A DNA stretch of 36,946 nucleotides. Origin: Phycisphaerae bacterium (GTDB lineage: Bacteria > Planctomycetota > Phycisphaerae > Sedimentisphaerales > Anaerobacaceae). Every line of letters begins with the position of its first letter. The stretch's first letter is position 1. Shown here piece after piece: positions 8,747-18,097 of the stretch. The DNA lies in contig JAUXAL010000041.1 in the NCBI GenBank assembly GCA_030619925.1, positions 1 to 36,946 of the forward strand, read 5' to 3'. Below the pieces are notes generated by a model. The model did not search any database and was not told where the DNA came from. It saw only the letters and a program-made list of their open reading frames with translations. Made by a program: the position numbers and the translations under genes.

Positions 8747-8823
8747 CAGCCGTTCCATACCAGGCCCAGGTCGAGACAGGACATGCAAAGTTCAGATGTT
8801 ATAGAGAATATTGCTCAGGATAA

Positions 8824-8852
8824 TTGTATATCTCCAGCAGATATGGTATCAT
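8824..8852 (+). promoter_or_regulatory. Possible promoter of the pectate-lyase-like gene
   Basis: TTGTAT (8824-8829) and TATCAT (8847-8852) are spaced 17 bp. The predicted leader is about 60 nt. Confidence 0.4.
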
Positions 8853-8918
8853 CTCGGCGCAAAAGCACCGCGGCGTAGCCGAGCAAAAGTCAAATGGTCC
8901 GGAGACAGGAGGTAACTT

Positions 8919-10385
8919 ATGAAACGATGTAATTTTTTCGTTCTGGTAGGCGGGACCCTCGCGTTATTACCGATTGTATTTGCTCATGCCGGAAACACCC
9001 GCAAGCAAGTCGATACTACAGGCTTGTGCCTTACCGTGCGCGATTTCGGTGCCGTTGGAGATGGTAAAGCCGACGACACCAAGGCATTCCAACGCGCGGT
9101 TGATTCAGGACGGGGAGATATCCACATTCCGCGCGGCGTATATCGGCTTACCAAAACCGTAGTGGTCGATCTGGACCGCATCGGACCTGTGTCGATCATC
9201 GGGTCAGGCACGGCGAAAATTATCATGACCGGACCCGGCCCAGCGTTGAAGCTGGTTGGCACACACTCCGGGACAGCGAGCCCAAGCACGGTAGAAGAAA
9301 ACGTCTGGCAGAGCCAGCGTATGCCGACAGTGACCGGACTGGAGATTGTCGGTGCTTCTCCCCAGGCGTGCGGTGTAGAGGCCGGCGGCACAATGGAAGC
9401 GGTCTTTTCACGGCTATTGATTCGCAAGGCGCTGCACGGAATCCACCTCAAGGGCCGCAACCGTAATGTCATAATTTCTGATTGTCACATTTACGAGAAT
9501 CGTGGTATTGGAATATACCTCGACCACGTTAACCTGCATCAGATAAATGTCGGCAATTCACACATAAGTTATAATGCCGGCGGAGGGATTGTACAGCGCG
9601 GCGGAGACGTCAGGAATCTGCAGATCGGCAACTGCGATGTTGAAGCTAATATGAGCGAAAAGGCGCCGGCGACAGCAAATGTGTTGATAGATGCTACGGG
9701 CGGTTCTATCGGAGAAATCGCCATAACCGGCTGTACGATTCAGCATACCCACAACGCGCCTGAGTCGGCAAACATCCGCATCATCGGCCAGGGCCGGCCC
9801 CGACCTTCCTATGCAAAGGGTGAATTGCGGGGCGGTAACATTACCATTACAGGCAACGTACTCAGTGACGTGCAGATTAATGTGCACCTTCATAAGGTTC
9901 GCGGGGTCACAATCGTCGGCAATACCCTCTGGAAGGGTTATGCGCATGACCTTCTCATAGAAGGCAGCTCAAGCGTTGTCATCGGCCCGAATGTATTCGA
10001 CCGCAATCCACGTTACCATTATGGGGACGGTGCCACTGCCAACCGGGGACTTGTCTTCCGCAATTGTGACAACGTTATACTCACCGGGCTGCAAATCAAC
10101 GACGTATGGCGAAAAGAAGGTGGACTTGTCCTGGAAAAATGTCAGCATTTTAATATCTCCGGCTGTGCCATTCTCAACTGCGATAACTGCGGTATTCTTA
10201 TGGATGACGTTCAGGACACAATTGTCTCAAGTTGTGTGGTTCGTGATACCCGCAGGGCACCCGCTGAAACGACAGCTATAAAGGTAAAAACAGGCAAGGG
10301 CAACTTCATAACCAACAATCTCTTTACCGGCCGGGTGGAAATCGCTCCCCATTCAGCCAAGGTAATGAACAACTTAGAGAAATAA
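8919..10385 (+). CDS. Secreted pectate-lyase-superfamily beta-helix protein
   Basis: A 488-residue protein with a Sec signal peptide (about residues 1-24). VRDFGAVGDGKADDTKAFQ near residue 40 is the hallmark of the Pectate_lyase_3 / GH28-like N-terminal cap. HIPRGVYRL follows, and then many beta-helix rungs (about 130-480) rich in ITGN, ISGC and IGNC phrases. The GH28 catalytic quartet seen in the 12453-13982 gene is not evident, so lyase, epimerase or another glycan activity cannot be told apart. AGGAGGT just upstream of the ATG is a strong ribosome binding site. The gene lies between the arms of inverted repeat B and diverges from the FKBP-type gene. Confidence 0.87.
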   Translation: MKRCNFFVLVGGTLALLPIVFAHAGNTRKQVDTTGLCLTVRDFGAVGDGKADDTKAFQRAVDSGRGDIHIPRGVYRLTKTVVVDLDRIGPVSIIGSGTAKIIMTGPGPALKLVGTHSGTASPSTVEENVWQSQRMPTVTGLEIVGASPQACGVEAGGTMEAVFSRLLIRKALHGIHLKGRNRNVIISDCHIYENRGIGIYLDHVNLHQINVGNSHISYNAGGGIVQRGGDVRNLQIGNCDVEANMSEKAPATANVLIDATGGSIGEIAITGCTIQHTHNAPESANIRIIGQGRPRPSYAKGELRGGNITITGNVLSDVQINVHLHKVRGVTIVGNTLWKGYAHDLLIEGSSSVVIGPNVFDRNPRYHYGDGATANRGLVFRNCDNVILTGLQINDVWRKEGGLVLEKCQHFNISGCAILNCDNCGILMDDVQDTIVSSCVVRDTRRAPAETTAIKVKTGKGNFITNNLFTGRVEIAPHSAKVMNNLEK

Positions 10386-10430
10386 TTCCAGCCTTCCAGG
10401 TGCAAGCGGCATCTTATTCTAAAACAACAA

Positions 10431-10701
10431 TAAATTCAGATGACTTTTGAAACACAACGGGACGAGAATGGTGGCGTTTGCGTCGTGAATCTGTTATATT
10501 AAAGACGCTTGGCTGTTCACACGAATCGTCGCTTGAGCGTTTAGTCGTGGCGGTTGGTATGGCAATGAAGAGGTTGGATGACAAACTATGCGAATTGAAA
10601 AGGACACCGAAAGTACAAGTATGAATCGTCGTCAGTTTCTCAGTGCGGCAGGGATTGGCCTGGCGTCAGTGATGTTGGGCCGGTCTGGATCGGCTGAGGC
10701 G
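10431..10701. repeat. Inverted repeat B, right copy (271 bp)
   Basis: Reverse-complement partner of 7231-7501, of identical length. It carries the upstream region and the first codons of the sulfatase, including its Tat signal, and stops abruptly after the alanine-glutamate-alanine codons. It now lies directly upstream of the FAD-dependent oxidoreductase gene. Confidence 0.93.
10495..10500 (+). promoter_or_regulatory. Possible duplicated extended -10 element
   Basis: TGT followed by TATATT, identical to the element in the left repeat copy. If active it would drive the FAD oxidoreductase gene at 10810. Confidence 0.35.
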
Positions 10702-10773
10702 TCCGAGGTCCGATGGACACACTTTGAACAAACAGAGATTCGAGATGTTATACGGAAACCATATAATCAGTAG
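10588..10773 (+). pseudogene. 5' fragment of the sulfatase gene (signal peptide only)
   Basis: The first 37 of 61 codons match the N-terminus of the leftward sulfatase (counted from its ATG at 7344), with three replacements (KDTES for KGTES, TSM for ISM, GIG for GVG). After the Tat signal the frame continues into 24 unrelated residues beginning SEVRWTHFE and stops. No sulfatase domain remains. It is best read as a duplicated gene start. Translation of this fragment, which ends 36 bp before the next ATG, could influence the oxidoreductase gene, but this is conjecture. Confidence 0.8.
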
Positions 10774-10809
10774 TCAGCCACCGCAACGAGATTAAGAAAG
10801 GAGATAGGA

Positions 10810-12276
10810 ATGAATCGTCGAGATTTTTCTAAACACAGTCTAATGCTTGGAATGGGCGTTTTAGCCGGCTTGCCAAAGGGCAGTAGAGCGAGGGCTCTGA
10901 ACCAATCTATGAATTATTACGCCGAGCCAGTGAAAAAATTGCCTGTAAGGAAATTCGATGTCGTCGTAGCCGGTGCCGGCACGGCAGGCGTGGTAGCAGC
11001 TCTCGCCGCAGCGCGTCAGGGAGCCAAGACCGCATTGATAGAGGTAAAAGGTTATCCGGGCGGGACAGTCACGGAAGGCGGCACGGCGCTGCACAGCTTC
11101 TATAACCTATGGAAGGCCTTCCCCGGCGTCAAAAAACGTCAGGTCGTGCGAGGAATTCCTCAGGAGATTATCGACCGCCTTCTAAAAGTCGGCGGCACGT
11201 CGGGCCACGCCGAGATGTCCAAAGGGTACGATTTCGATTCCGTATGTACCGCAATTGATACGGAAATATACAAACTCGTCACTTTTGAAATGCTCGCAGA
11301 AGCGGGCGTTTTTGTATGCGTCAATACCCTTTTGGCAGGTGCGATTATGGACGGTTCCCGGGTCAGGGGTGTAATCGCCGAGAGCCGCTCCGGCAGGGAG
11401 GCATTCTACGCGAAAGCGTTTGTTGACTGTACCGGATACGGCGACCTGGCCGCATACGCCGGCGCCGAGTACACCGAACCGAACGATTACGCGGTCGTAA
11501 ACAGCATCGGCGTCGGCAATGTGAGCATTGACAAGTATTACGAATTTCTCAAATCGCACGACGCCATTTACCAACAGGCCGAAGGCTGGCGCAGCGGCAA
11601 AGATGGGCAAATCGTGCGAATCCAGGGCAGGACGGTGAAGCTGCCCGCCGGGTTCAGAGAGGGGGCGCGCAAGATCGGTATGTCAACGGTCACGACCACC
11701 GTGCACGACAACTATTTTATGTTCATTAAGCTGAATTTGAAAATGCCGGTCAGCCCGACGAACCGAGATGAAGTGGCCAAAGCCGAATTGGAGCTAAGAC
11801 GCCGTCAGGCCAAGGCCATCGAGCTGTTCAAAGAATATGTCCCCGGCTGTGAAAAGGCCTTTATCGCCCGGACAAGCCCCAAACTTTGCATCCGGCGAGG
11901 CAGACTGATTAAGTGCGACTATGACATTTCGCACGAAGACGTCATTGAAGGCAGACATTTCGATGACGACGTCATGGCTTACGGCTTTCACGATTCGGCG
12001 CCCCGCCTTCAAGTGAAAGATGGCGGCACATACGGAATACCTTACAAAGCGCTGCGTGTAGCGGGGGTCGAGAACCTCCTGGTGGCCGGTATGATGATTA
12101 CGTCCGACCATCGCGCCCACATGTCCACCAGAAACACGGTAAGCTGTATGGGACAGGGGCAGGCGACCGGCACTGCGGCGGCGCTCTGCGCCAGAAAAAA
12201 CCGTGGAACACGTGAGCTTCGATACGCGGATTTAAGAAGGGCTCTTAAAAACGGCGGCGTATATTTTGAAAGCTAA
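10810..12276 (+). CDS. FAD-dependent oxidoreductase, Tat-exported
   Basis: A 488-residue flavoprotein of the FAD_oxidored (GidA/fumarate-reductase-like) superfamily. The Tat motif NRRDF opens the protein. The dinucleotide-binding sequence VVVAGAGTAG (GxGxxG at residues 55-60) is followed by the ribose-binding acidic residue in ALIEVKGYPGGTVT. The C-terminal phrases NLLVAGMMITSDHRAHMSTRNT and GQATGTAAALCA are typical of the family's second FAD contact. The substrate is unknown; in glycan loci such enzymes are thought to oxidise sugars or related hydroxyl compounds. AAAGGAGA precedes the start. It sits downstream of the duplicated sulfatase 5' region, which may have supplied its promoter. Confidence 0.88.
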   Translation: MNRRDFSKHSLMLGMGVLAGLPKGSRARALNQSMNYYAEPVKKLPVRKFDVVVAGAGTAGVVAALAAARQGAKTALIEVKGYPGGTVTEGGTALHSFYNLWKAFPGVKKRQVVRGIPQEIIDRLLKVGGTSGHAEMSKGYDFDSVCTAIDTEIYKLVTFEMLAEAGVFVCVNTLLAGAIMDGSRVRGVIAESRSGREAFYAKAFVDCTGYGDLAAYAGAEYTEPNDYAVVNSIGVGNVSIDKYYEFLKSHDAIYQQAEGWRSGKDGQIVRIQGRTVKLPAGFREGARKIGMSTVTTTVHDNYFMFIKLNLKMPVSPTNRDEVAKAELELRRRQAKAIELFKEYVPGCEKAFIARTSPKLCIRRGRLIKCDYDISHEDVIEGRHFDDDVMAYGFHDSAPRLQVKDGGTYGIPYKALRVAGVENLLVAGMMITSDHRAHMSTRNTVSCMGQGQATGTAAALCARKNRGTRELRYADLRRALKNGGVYFES

Positions 12277-12360
12277 GGTTTATTCGCGCCAAATCGCCGC
12301 CATTTGACAGGGCTATGAGGGCCAATTGGTCCGGCTTACTGAGGCGGCTGACAACGGTTC

Positions 12361-12373
12361 GCGGCTGAGCCGC
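12361..12373. terminator. Small hairpin between convergent genes
   Basis: GCGGC-TGA-GCCGC, with GGTT before and AACC after, lies in the 176-bp gap between the converging oxidoreductase and GH28 genes. There is no T-run, so terminator function is uncertain. Confidence 0.25.
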
Positions 12374-12452
12374 TGAAACCAAACATTAGGTTCCGTGTGG
12401 ACACATGAAATTACCAAAAACATGGGGATGGCTTGGCTTCAGCAAAGCCCTC

Positions 12453-13982
12453 CTATTTCTCCACAACAGCACCTTTGCGAGCACCCTCTTTCAAAACAAA
12501 GGGATTTCTCGCGGCCGAAAGGCCGTTTGCAGCCAAAATGATACCTTTCGTAGCTTCTCCCCTAAGTTCGAGAAAGGTGCCGGTTCCAGGTAACGCTCTG
12601 CAGCCCTGAATAAAAGCATCTTCGACATTTTCCATCCGCACGACCGGGTCATCGGCTCGCGGAGCTGTTGTCTTGATTCTATGGAGCTCAACGTTTTTGC
12701 AGTTCCTCAGATCGAAAGCGGGCCCTTTTTCGGCGTTCACCTGTACGTTTTGGAGTTCAAGACCCACAACGCTGTCACATAAGAATCCGGCCTCCGTCGA
12801 GGCCACCAGGTCGGTGATACGCAGCCCTTGTATGGGCATTTCGGGCAACCCAAGGATTTTCGCGGTGCACGGCGAGTTCTTGATCGTAAAAAGGCTAATG
12901 GCAATATCGCGAAAAACCGGCGTGCGCTGCGAAACAGGTTCCGGAGCGGTCTTTGTGTAAAAAGTAGTGATGTATATCGGTTCCCTTACGTTTTCGACCA
13001 CAAAGTTGGAGAAACGGATGTTCTCCACGACCCCACCGCGTCCACGCGTACTCTTAATACGGACCGCACGATCAGTTCCCACACACACGATATTACTGGC
13101 GGTAACGTTGCGGACACCCCCTGACATCTCGCTGCCGATAACGATGGCGCCGTGACCCTTGTACATCACGCAGTTAGTAATGGTGACATTTTCCGTTGGC
13201 CTCGCTTTCAATCGACCCTCCTGGTCGCGGCCGGATTTCAACGTGATGCAGTCATCGCCTGTGTCGATAAAGCAGTTCGAGATGCGCACATTGCGGCAGG
13301 ACTCGGGATTTATGCCATCAGTGTTCGGACTATCCTCAGGATTGATGATCGAAATACCTTCGACCACCAGGTCCTCACAACCGACCGGATGCACTGTCCA
13401 TGAGGGAGAATCTATAATCGTTACTCCCCGAATCAGAACGTTGCGGCAGCGGTAAAGGTTGATAACTCTCGGGCGTCCGTAGGTAAGTATCTTCTTTTGG
13501 CCTTTCTTGCTTTTCTTATCTTTGCGCAAGGCCTGCCACCATGGCTTGCCCTGTCCGTTCAATGTTCCACGACCCGTAATAGCGATGTTTTCGAGGTCAA
13601 GACCGGTGATCAGACTCGAACGTTTTGTGTCGTCTGATAGGATTTGCCAGCCAGGTTTGAAGGGCGGAAAATCATCGAAGTTGGTGCTCGCCAGCAGCGT
13701 GGCGCCTTCTCCTATATGGAGTGTAACGTTACTCTTGAGGAAAATCGCACCTGAGACGTATCTACCTGCTGGGAAATGCACTGTACCGCCTCCAGCGGCC
13801 GCGCATGTATCCACGGCCTTCTGAATAGCCGTGGTGCAGAGAGTCTTTCCGTCCCCTACGGCACCGTACTTCACCACATCAAAGAAAGATGGGCGCTGGG
13901 CCACCTGTCCAAGAAGCGGGCTCGAGGCAAAAACGCTCACAGCAATAAGAACTTGCAAGGCAGTCATCTTAGTTTTTCTCAT
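12453..13982 (-). CDS. GH28 polygalacturonase-type glycoside hydrolase, secreted
   Basis: A 509-residue GH28 enzyme expected to hydrolyse galacturonan or rhamnogalacturonan by inversion. It has a Sec signal peptide (about residues 1-25) and the cap motif VVKYGAVGDGKT near residue 37. All four GH28 signatures are present: NTD (220-222), GDD (242-244, with the catalytic aspartates), GHG (276-278) and RIK (308-310). Beta-helix rungs continue to about residue 490. AGGAGA lies upstream of the ATG. It is the last gene of a leftward run with gaps of 73-80 bp, suggesting co-expression with GH2, the deacetylase and their neighbours. Confidence 0.95.
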   Translation of the reverse strand: MRKTKMTALQVLIAVSVFASSPLLGQVAQRPSFFDVVKYGAVGDGKTLCTTAIQKAVDTCAAAGGGTVHFPAGRYVSGAIFLKSNVTLHIGEGATLLASTNFDDFPPFKPGWQILSDDTKRSSLITGLDLENIAITGRGTLNGQGKPWWQALRKDKKSKKGQKKILTYGRPRVINLYRCRNVLIRGVTIIDSPSWTVHPVGCEDLVVEGISIINPEDSPNTDGINPESCRNVRISNCFIDTGDDCITLKSGRDQEGRLKARPTENVTITNCVMYKGHGAIVIGSEMSGGVRNVTASNIVCVGTDRAVRIKSTRGRGGVVENIRFSNFVVENVREPIYITTFYTKTAPEPVSQRTPVFRDIAISLFTIKNSPCTAKILGLPEMPIQGLRITDLVASTEAGFLCDSVVGLELQNVQVNAEKGPAFDLRNCKNVELHRIKTTAPRADDPVVRMENVEDAFIQGCRALPGTGTFLELRGEATKGIILAANGLSAARNPFVLKEGARKGAVVEK

Positions 13983-14055
13983 AATAGCTGTCTCCTATAT
14001 GCAATATGCAATTTGTAGATAGAGCCGCAAATTCCGTTGTCGAATAAGGTCCACC

Positions 14056-15432
14056 CTATAATTCATGAAGCATTTTGACGGCCTGTTTCACAACAATATC
14101 AGCGGCTTGAGGTGCGAAGGGACTGCTTTTGATTTCGTATCCTCCTTCTACGTACAGATGCTCCGGCGGAAGATACCCAGCCGCACCGTTGCAGTGTGTA
14201 ATCACAAAAGTATGCTTATATGGTGATGCAGCTTTGATTGACATGCCAATTTCCGTCAGCACTTCACCGCCGATACCTACAAAGGCAATGTCACCCACCC
14301 TCGCAACACTTATGTTCAGCGACGTAGGGGGACAATCTTTTTCTATCGTAAGCTCATTTTTCGCCTTACCCGGAAGTTCGAGCGTTACGAAAGCGGTCTT
14401 GATCGCCCCGCCGCCGGAAACCCTCTCGATATTACGGAAGACATGCACTACTTCCTCACCCAACACTGTCCCCAGTAGTACCGGCTCCGGAATCCAGCCC
14501 GGCTCAGTGTTAAATGCAGGAAGCACTCTAAACCACGGGTTGATATCGCCGGATGCGCCTGCAAATGCTGGAGCAATTACGTCTTGACCAAGAATCTTCT
14601 CCACAAACTGCTCGGCTAATCCGAGCACATCGCCGCTGATGACATAATTTTTGCCTCCTAAGCATGTGGCGTGGATTGCATAATCAAACAGCACTGCAAT
14701 AGCGGTACCGTCAGGTTTTGTCATTTTCACCACCAAGACTTCCTTGTCGGTCGGCCCATAGGGATTACGTCCGAGTTTTATTTCGCTGTTCCCCAAACTA
14801 TCGAATCTTAGCTCACGCCGATTCAAACCGACCGGCGAGTATCCGATGCCCGCACCGAGATGGACCGTGCCCATATTATCGAATGCTTTGCGAATTACTT
14901 CTATTAACTTAGCTGTCAAGGTCTCTGTATATTCGAGATTGTGCGGATGCCCTTCTTCCTTGTCTATGGTCAGACTTGGCCCGGCATGTGTATGTATGGA
15001 ACTGAGAAAAAGTTCGGACGGCTCGAGGTCGAATTCATTCAGGATAACTTTTCGAACATGCTCCGCGGTTCCATCGTAAAAACCAATCAGATCACTTGAA
15101 ACCAGCACAAACCGTTTACCATTACTCTGGGTTCCCATTTCGCCATCTTTTTGCGAAATGGGGTCCCTCTCAAATGCAACAATTCGAGCGGATAAAGGGT
15201 CGTGAACGCCCGTAGATAATCCTGTGCGGCCGCGATAGCCGGCCATCTTAACAGATTTTTTCGGTGTTATATCAATCTTCGCAGTACCGGCGCGCAGAAC
15301 ACCTGCACTTTCCCTGGATTGGACGACCGAAGCTCGCCTGCCGGCGGCCAAGGCTGTAAGAAAAAGACAAGCAATAAAAACTACGACGATTGTGCCGATT
15401 CGCTTAAGTGAAAAGACAGATACTTCTCTCAT
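14056..15432 (-). CDS. Neutral/alkaline non-lysosomal ceramidase-like protein
   Basis: A 458-residue exported protein matching the N-terminal catalytic domain of the neutral ceramidase family. AGTAKIDITPK opens the domain; VLVSSDLIGFYDG, SSIHTHAGPSLT (the HTH zinc ligands) and CNGAAGYLPPEH follow in the expected order. Planctomycetes carry many such proteins in glycan loci, where they probably cleave amide or ester bonds of unknown substrates rather than ceramide. The ATG at 15430-15432 is chosen because AAGGAGG lies 7 bp upstream; an ATG 33 bp further out lacks this. A signal anchor or signal peptide covers about residues 10-32. It is the fourth gene of the leftward run. Confidence 0.87.
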   Translation of the reverse strand: MREVSVFSLKRIGTIVVVFIACLFLTALAAGRRASVVQSRESAGVLRAGTAKIDITPKKSVKMAGYRGRTGLSTGVHDPLSARIVAFERDPISQKDGEMGTQSNGKRFVLVSSDLIGFYDGTAEHVRKVILNEFDLEPSELFLSSIHTHAGPSLTIDKEEGHPHNLEYTETLTAKLIEVIRKAFDNMGTVHLGAGIGYSPVGLNRRELRFDSLGNSEIKLGRNPYGPTDKEVLVVKMTKPDGTAIAVLFDYAIHATCLGGKNYVISGDVLGLAEQFVEKILGQDVIAPAFAGASGDINPWFRVLPAFNTEPGWIPEPVLLGTVLGEEVVHVFRNIERVSGGGAIKTAFVTLELPGKAKNELTIEKDCPPTSLNISVARVGDIAFVGIGGEVLTEIGMSIKAASPYKHTFVITHCNGAAGYLPPEHLYVEGGYEIKSSPFAPQAADIVVKQAVKMLHEL

Positions 15433-15510
15433 GGTAAACCTCCTTAATACAATTCGTTCGTTCACAACAAAATTCGTTTGACCGCCTAAAACCTTTCTAT
15501 ATGGCTGTCC

Positions 15511-16419
15511 TTATTTGTTTCCGCCCCTTTGCTCCAGGATATATTGCCCAACCGCTGCCACGGTATCGACCCACAATCCGTTGGCAGGGTCCTGAGCATA
15601 TCGGCAAAGGGCCTCGAGCGTCGAGGCAAACGTAGTTTGGCGCCCCGGTTCGCCAACTTCGTGACCGAAAAGGACAAGCCACCGGCCATCCGCTATGGCC
15701 TCATCCACGAGCTGCCTGACCTGCTCGAAATCCAAACCGTCCATATCTATCCCCGTCACTTGTGCCAGGTCGCAAAAAGCAGGATCGTTAGCCACTTCGT
15801 CAAACGCGCCACGCCCAACTACGAATCGCTCAGCTACCAAGGGAACATAGCTTTTAACAGACAGCCCCCTGCCGACAAATTTTTGCCCGCAAGGGTAGGC
15901 AAACGTCGTTGGCCTGACACCAAGCAGGCGCTCAATGGCCGCGCTGGCCTCGTCCAGCTCGCGTTCGGCATCTTCGAGGCAGTATTGCTCCAAAGCCTTC
16001 TCGCGAGACCATGGGAAATTACCCGTACAAGGATGGTTTAACGTATGGTTACCGATTTCGTGGCCATTGGCCACGGCCTTCTTCCAGCCGCTCAATCGCT
16101 GCTCAACACGGTCAGGCACAACGTAAAAAGTAGCTTTGACGCCGTACGCATCGAGGATGGGCAGGCCACAATCGACCTGGCTGAGTCGCGCATCGTCAAA
16201 ACTCAGACTAACTGCCGCTCGTTTTCCTTTAGGCCAGCGAAAACTGTCTGGCCCCTCTGAGCTGGTTCTCAAATGCACTTTATTGCGTTCGATGGCCGGG
16301 GCAATCTGGTCAGGCTTTGCAAGTGCTTCCTCGTCCTGTGGGCCAAGCGAGGAACAACCTGCCAAACCAACAGCAGCAAAGCAGAACAGCACTACTACGG
16401 AAATTTGTGCGTTTCTCAT
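15511..16419 (-). CDS. Polysaccharide deacetylase (NodB/CE4-like) lipoprotein
   Basis: A 302-residue lipoprotein with lipobox LAGC (cysteine 22), so anchored in a membrane. The NodB domain (about residues 65-210) shows AAVSLSFDDA with the metal and catalytic aspartates at 75-76, and HEIGNHTLNHP with metal histidines at 125 and 129. It probably removes acetyl groups from a glycan, which would clear the chain for the nearby glycosidases. The C-terminal part (about 230-302) completes the barrel. AAAGGA precedes the ATG. It is the third gene of the leftward run. Confidence 0.92.
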   Translation of the reverse strand: MRNAQISVVVLFCFAAVGLAGCSSLGPQDEEALAKPDQIAPAIERNKVHLRTSSEGPDSFRWPKGKRAAVSLSFDDARLSQVDCGLPILDAYGVKATFYVVPDRVEQRLSGWKKAVANGHEIGNHTLNHPCTGNFPWSREKALEQYCLEDAERELDEASAAIERLLGVRPTTFAYPCGQKFVGRGLSVKSYVPLVAERFVVGRGAFDEVANDPAFCDLAQVTGIDMDGLDFEQVRQLVDEAIADGRWLVLFGHEVGEPGRQTTFASTLEALCRYAQDPANGLWVDTVAAVGQYILEQRGGNK

Positions 16420-16496
16420 CTGTATCCTTTCATTAGTTTTTCAGAAAAGACCGGCCATTATTGGAACTATTGGGTTGGCGTTTTACCATTTGCAAC

Positions 16497-18017
16497 CTAC
16501 AGCGTCCATCGGTTGTGATACCTGGGTCGGATATACTTATCGGCTTCAGAGACATTGGTCGCCTTCATATTCGGCCCATCCCAAAACAGTTTTTCTCCCG
16601 TGCGCAGAGCAACATTGCCGAGCAAAATAACTTCGGTCATCGGGCCTGCGTAGTCGAAGTTTGAACTTGGCGGCCAGGGCGACCAGGCCGAAGGCCTGGA
16701 CAGGATCCCACCCGCCGTTGGCGGGCTGGACTGGATCAAACCGGCCTTCGGCCGGCCTGCCTTACAGGCATTAATCCAGTCTCTATGATGTCCTTTGGAC
16801 CTGGCAATCGTTTTCGGCGGTAGTTTGTATGCTTTCATCTTTGTCTCGGGTATCAGCCGGGGGCTCCCACCCCACCCGGCACACATTATTTTGCCCTTGT
16901 CGCCTACAAAGAGAATGCCGTTACCGCTGCCGGTCAATTCCCGGCCCGGCTCCAGCTCGTCCGGTCGTGGCGGCATTATCCCGCCTCCATACCATGTTAC
17001 TTTGACCGGCGGCATGCCTTCACGGGCAGGAAACTGATAATAGACTATGGACGCCAGCGGCGTAGTCTCAGGATTAACTCCCGTCGAATTGGCTTCCACA
17101 CTTGTTGGATGGCCCAACTTCAGTGCCCAGAAAGCAGGGTCCATATTATGACAGGCCATATCTCCTATAGCGCCAGTTCCGAAATCCCACCAGCCTCGCC
17201 AATTATATGGTGCGTACGCTAGGTGATAAGGCCTTTTCGGGGCCGGGCCGAGCCACAAATCCCAGTCCAATCCGGACAGCACCGGCGGTGTCTCTTTCGG
17301 CCTGGCTGTTCTATATCCGGCCCAGTCAACTCCCGTGCGGCTCCATGAATGCACCTCTCTCACATGGCCGATTGCTCCGTCCCATATCCATTCGCAGGTA
17401 AGCCGAATACCTTCATCGCTGTGACCGTGGTTGCCCATCTGAGTAGCAACTCCGGCTCGACGTGCTGCTTCAGTGATTTTGCGGGCTTCGTAAATTGAGT
17501 GCGTCAGAGGTTTTTCACAATAAACGTGTTTGCCGCTCTTAATTGCCGCCATAGTAGCTATCGCGTGTATATGGTCTGGTGTTGCTACCAGCACGGCATC
17601 GATACTTCTTTCTTTTTCCAGCATTTTGCGAAAATCAATGTAGCAAGCACAGCTCTTATACCTGGCTGTTGATTTCCGACCGGCGTAGTGTTTTTCAACA
17701 AGCTCCAAGGCCGGCTTGCGCCCCGCTGTTCCACCGTAGTAGAAGCGACTGTAATCGGCCTGCTCGTTGACATCGCAAACCGCCATCACTTGAACATCCG
17801 AATGCTGAAGGAGTCCCTTTATGTTATGTATACCCTGGCCACCAGTACCGATAATTGCTATGTTAAGTTTTTCGCTCGGTGCAGTGTAGCCACTGCCTCC
17901 CAGTACGTATCGAGGAATAATGGTAAATGCGGCTGCCGTTGCCGCTGCGCCGCTCAAGAAATCGCGTCTGGAGACTCCTGCACCTTTTGAACCGGTAATG
18001 TTGTTATGACATTTCAT
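16497..18017 (-). CDS. Gfo/Idh/MocA-family oxidoreductase, Tat-exported, with a palindromic insertion
   Basis: A 506-residue NAD(P)-dependent sugar oxidoreductase. The ATG at 18015-18017 is chosen over one 30 bp upstream because AAGGGA lies just ahead of it. The Tat motif SRRDFLSG lies near residue 17. Rossmann motif NIAIIGTGGQGIHN follows at about 50, and CEKPLTHS near 160 carries the conserved Lys of the EKP motif. After the Gfo/Idh C-terminal domain the family normally continues directly into SNFDYAGP; here about 30 extra residues (from KAGLIQSS to SPWPP), encoded by the hairpin cluster at 16683-16769, sit before that phrase without breaking the frame. It likely oxidises, or reversibly converts, a sugar released by the co-located enzymes. 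Confidence 0.92.
   Translation of the reverse strand: MKCHNNITGSKGAGVSRRDFLSGAAATAAAFTIIPRYVLGGSGYTAPSEKLNIAIIGTGGQGIHNIKGLLQHSDVQVMAVCDVNEQADYSRFYYGGTAGRKPALELVEKHYAGRKSTARYKSCACYIDFRKMLEKERSIDAVLVATPDHIHAIATMAAIKSGKHVYCEKPLTHSIYEARKITEAARRAGVATQMGNHGHSDEGIRLTCEWIWDGAIGHVREVHSWSRTGVDWAGYRTARPKETPPVLSGLDWDLWLGPAPKRPYHLAYAPYNWRGWWDFGTGAIGDMACHNMDPAFWALKLGHPTSVEANSTGVNPETTPLASIVYYQFPAREGMPPVKVTWYGGGIMPPRPDELEPGRELTGSGNGILFVGDKGKIMCAGWGGSPRLIPETKMKAYKLPPKTIARSKGHHRDWINACKAGRPKAGLIQSSPPTAGGILSRPSAWSPWPPSSNFDYAGPMTEVILLGNVALRTGEKLFWDGPNMKATNVSEADKYIRPRYHNRWTL
16683..16769. repeat. In-frame palindromic cluster E1 (four hairpins) in the Gfo/Idh gene
   Basis: Four perfect short hairpins follow each other: CCAGGCC-GAA-GGCCTGG (16683-16699), CCCGCC-GTT-GGCGGG (16711-16725), CCGGCC-TTC-GGCCGG (16741-16755) and GCCTG/CAGGC (16755-16769). 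The first two linkers each contain GGATC, with the GATC sites exactly 30 bp apart (16704, 16734). The first hairpin plus linker recurs unchanged at 27085-27109. Confidence 0.9.
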
Positions 18018-18097
18018 CTCGGTATCCCTTAAACTATTATTTCCCATCAGCTAAGTTCCCGTTTTGCGATCTTTTTGCGGCGTTGACAAATGTCGAG

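Noticed and set aside
7231-10701. Composite transposon or insertion sequence bounded by inverted repeat B
   Set aside because: No transposase lies inside or beside the arms, and the arms themselves are a sulfatase gene start rather than insertion-sequence ends.
10588-10773. Functional 61-residue Tat-exported protein
   Set aside because: Its first 37 residues are a near-copy of the sulfatase leader and the rest has no recognisable feature; a truncated duplicate is simpler.
12512-12525. CGGCC-GAAA-GGCCG hairpin inside GH28 as another inserted element
   Set aside because: Single short hairpin without GATC linker or AACCCA tail, and the encoded residues show no clear interruption of the family pattern.
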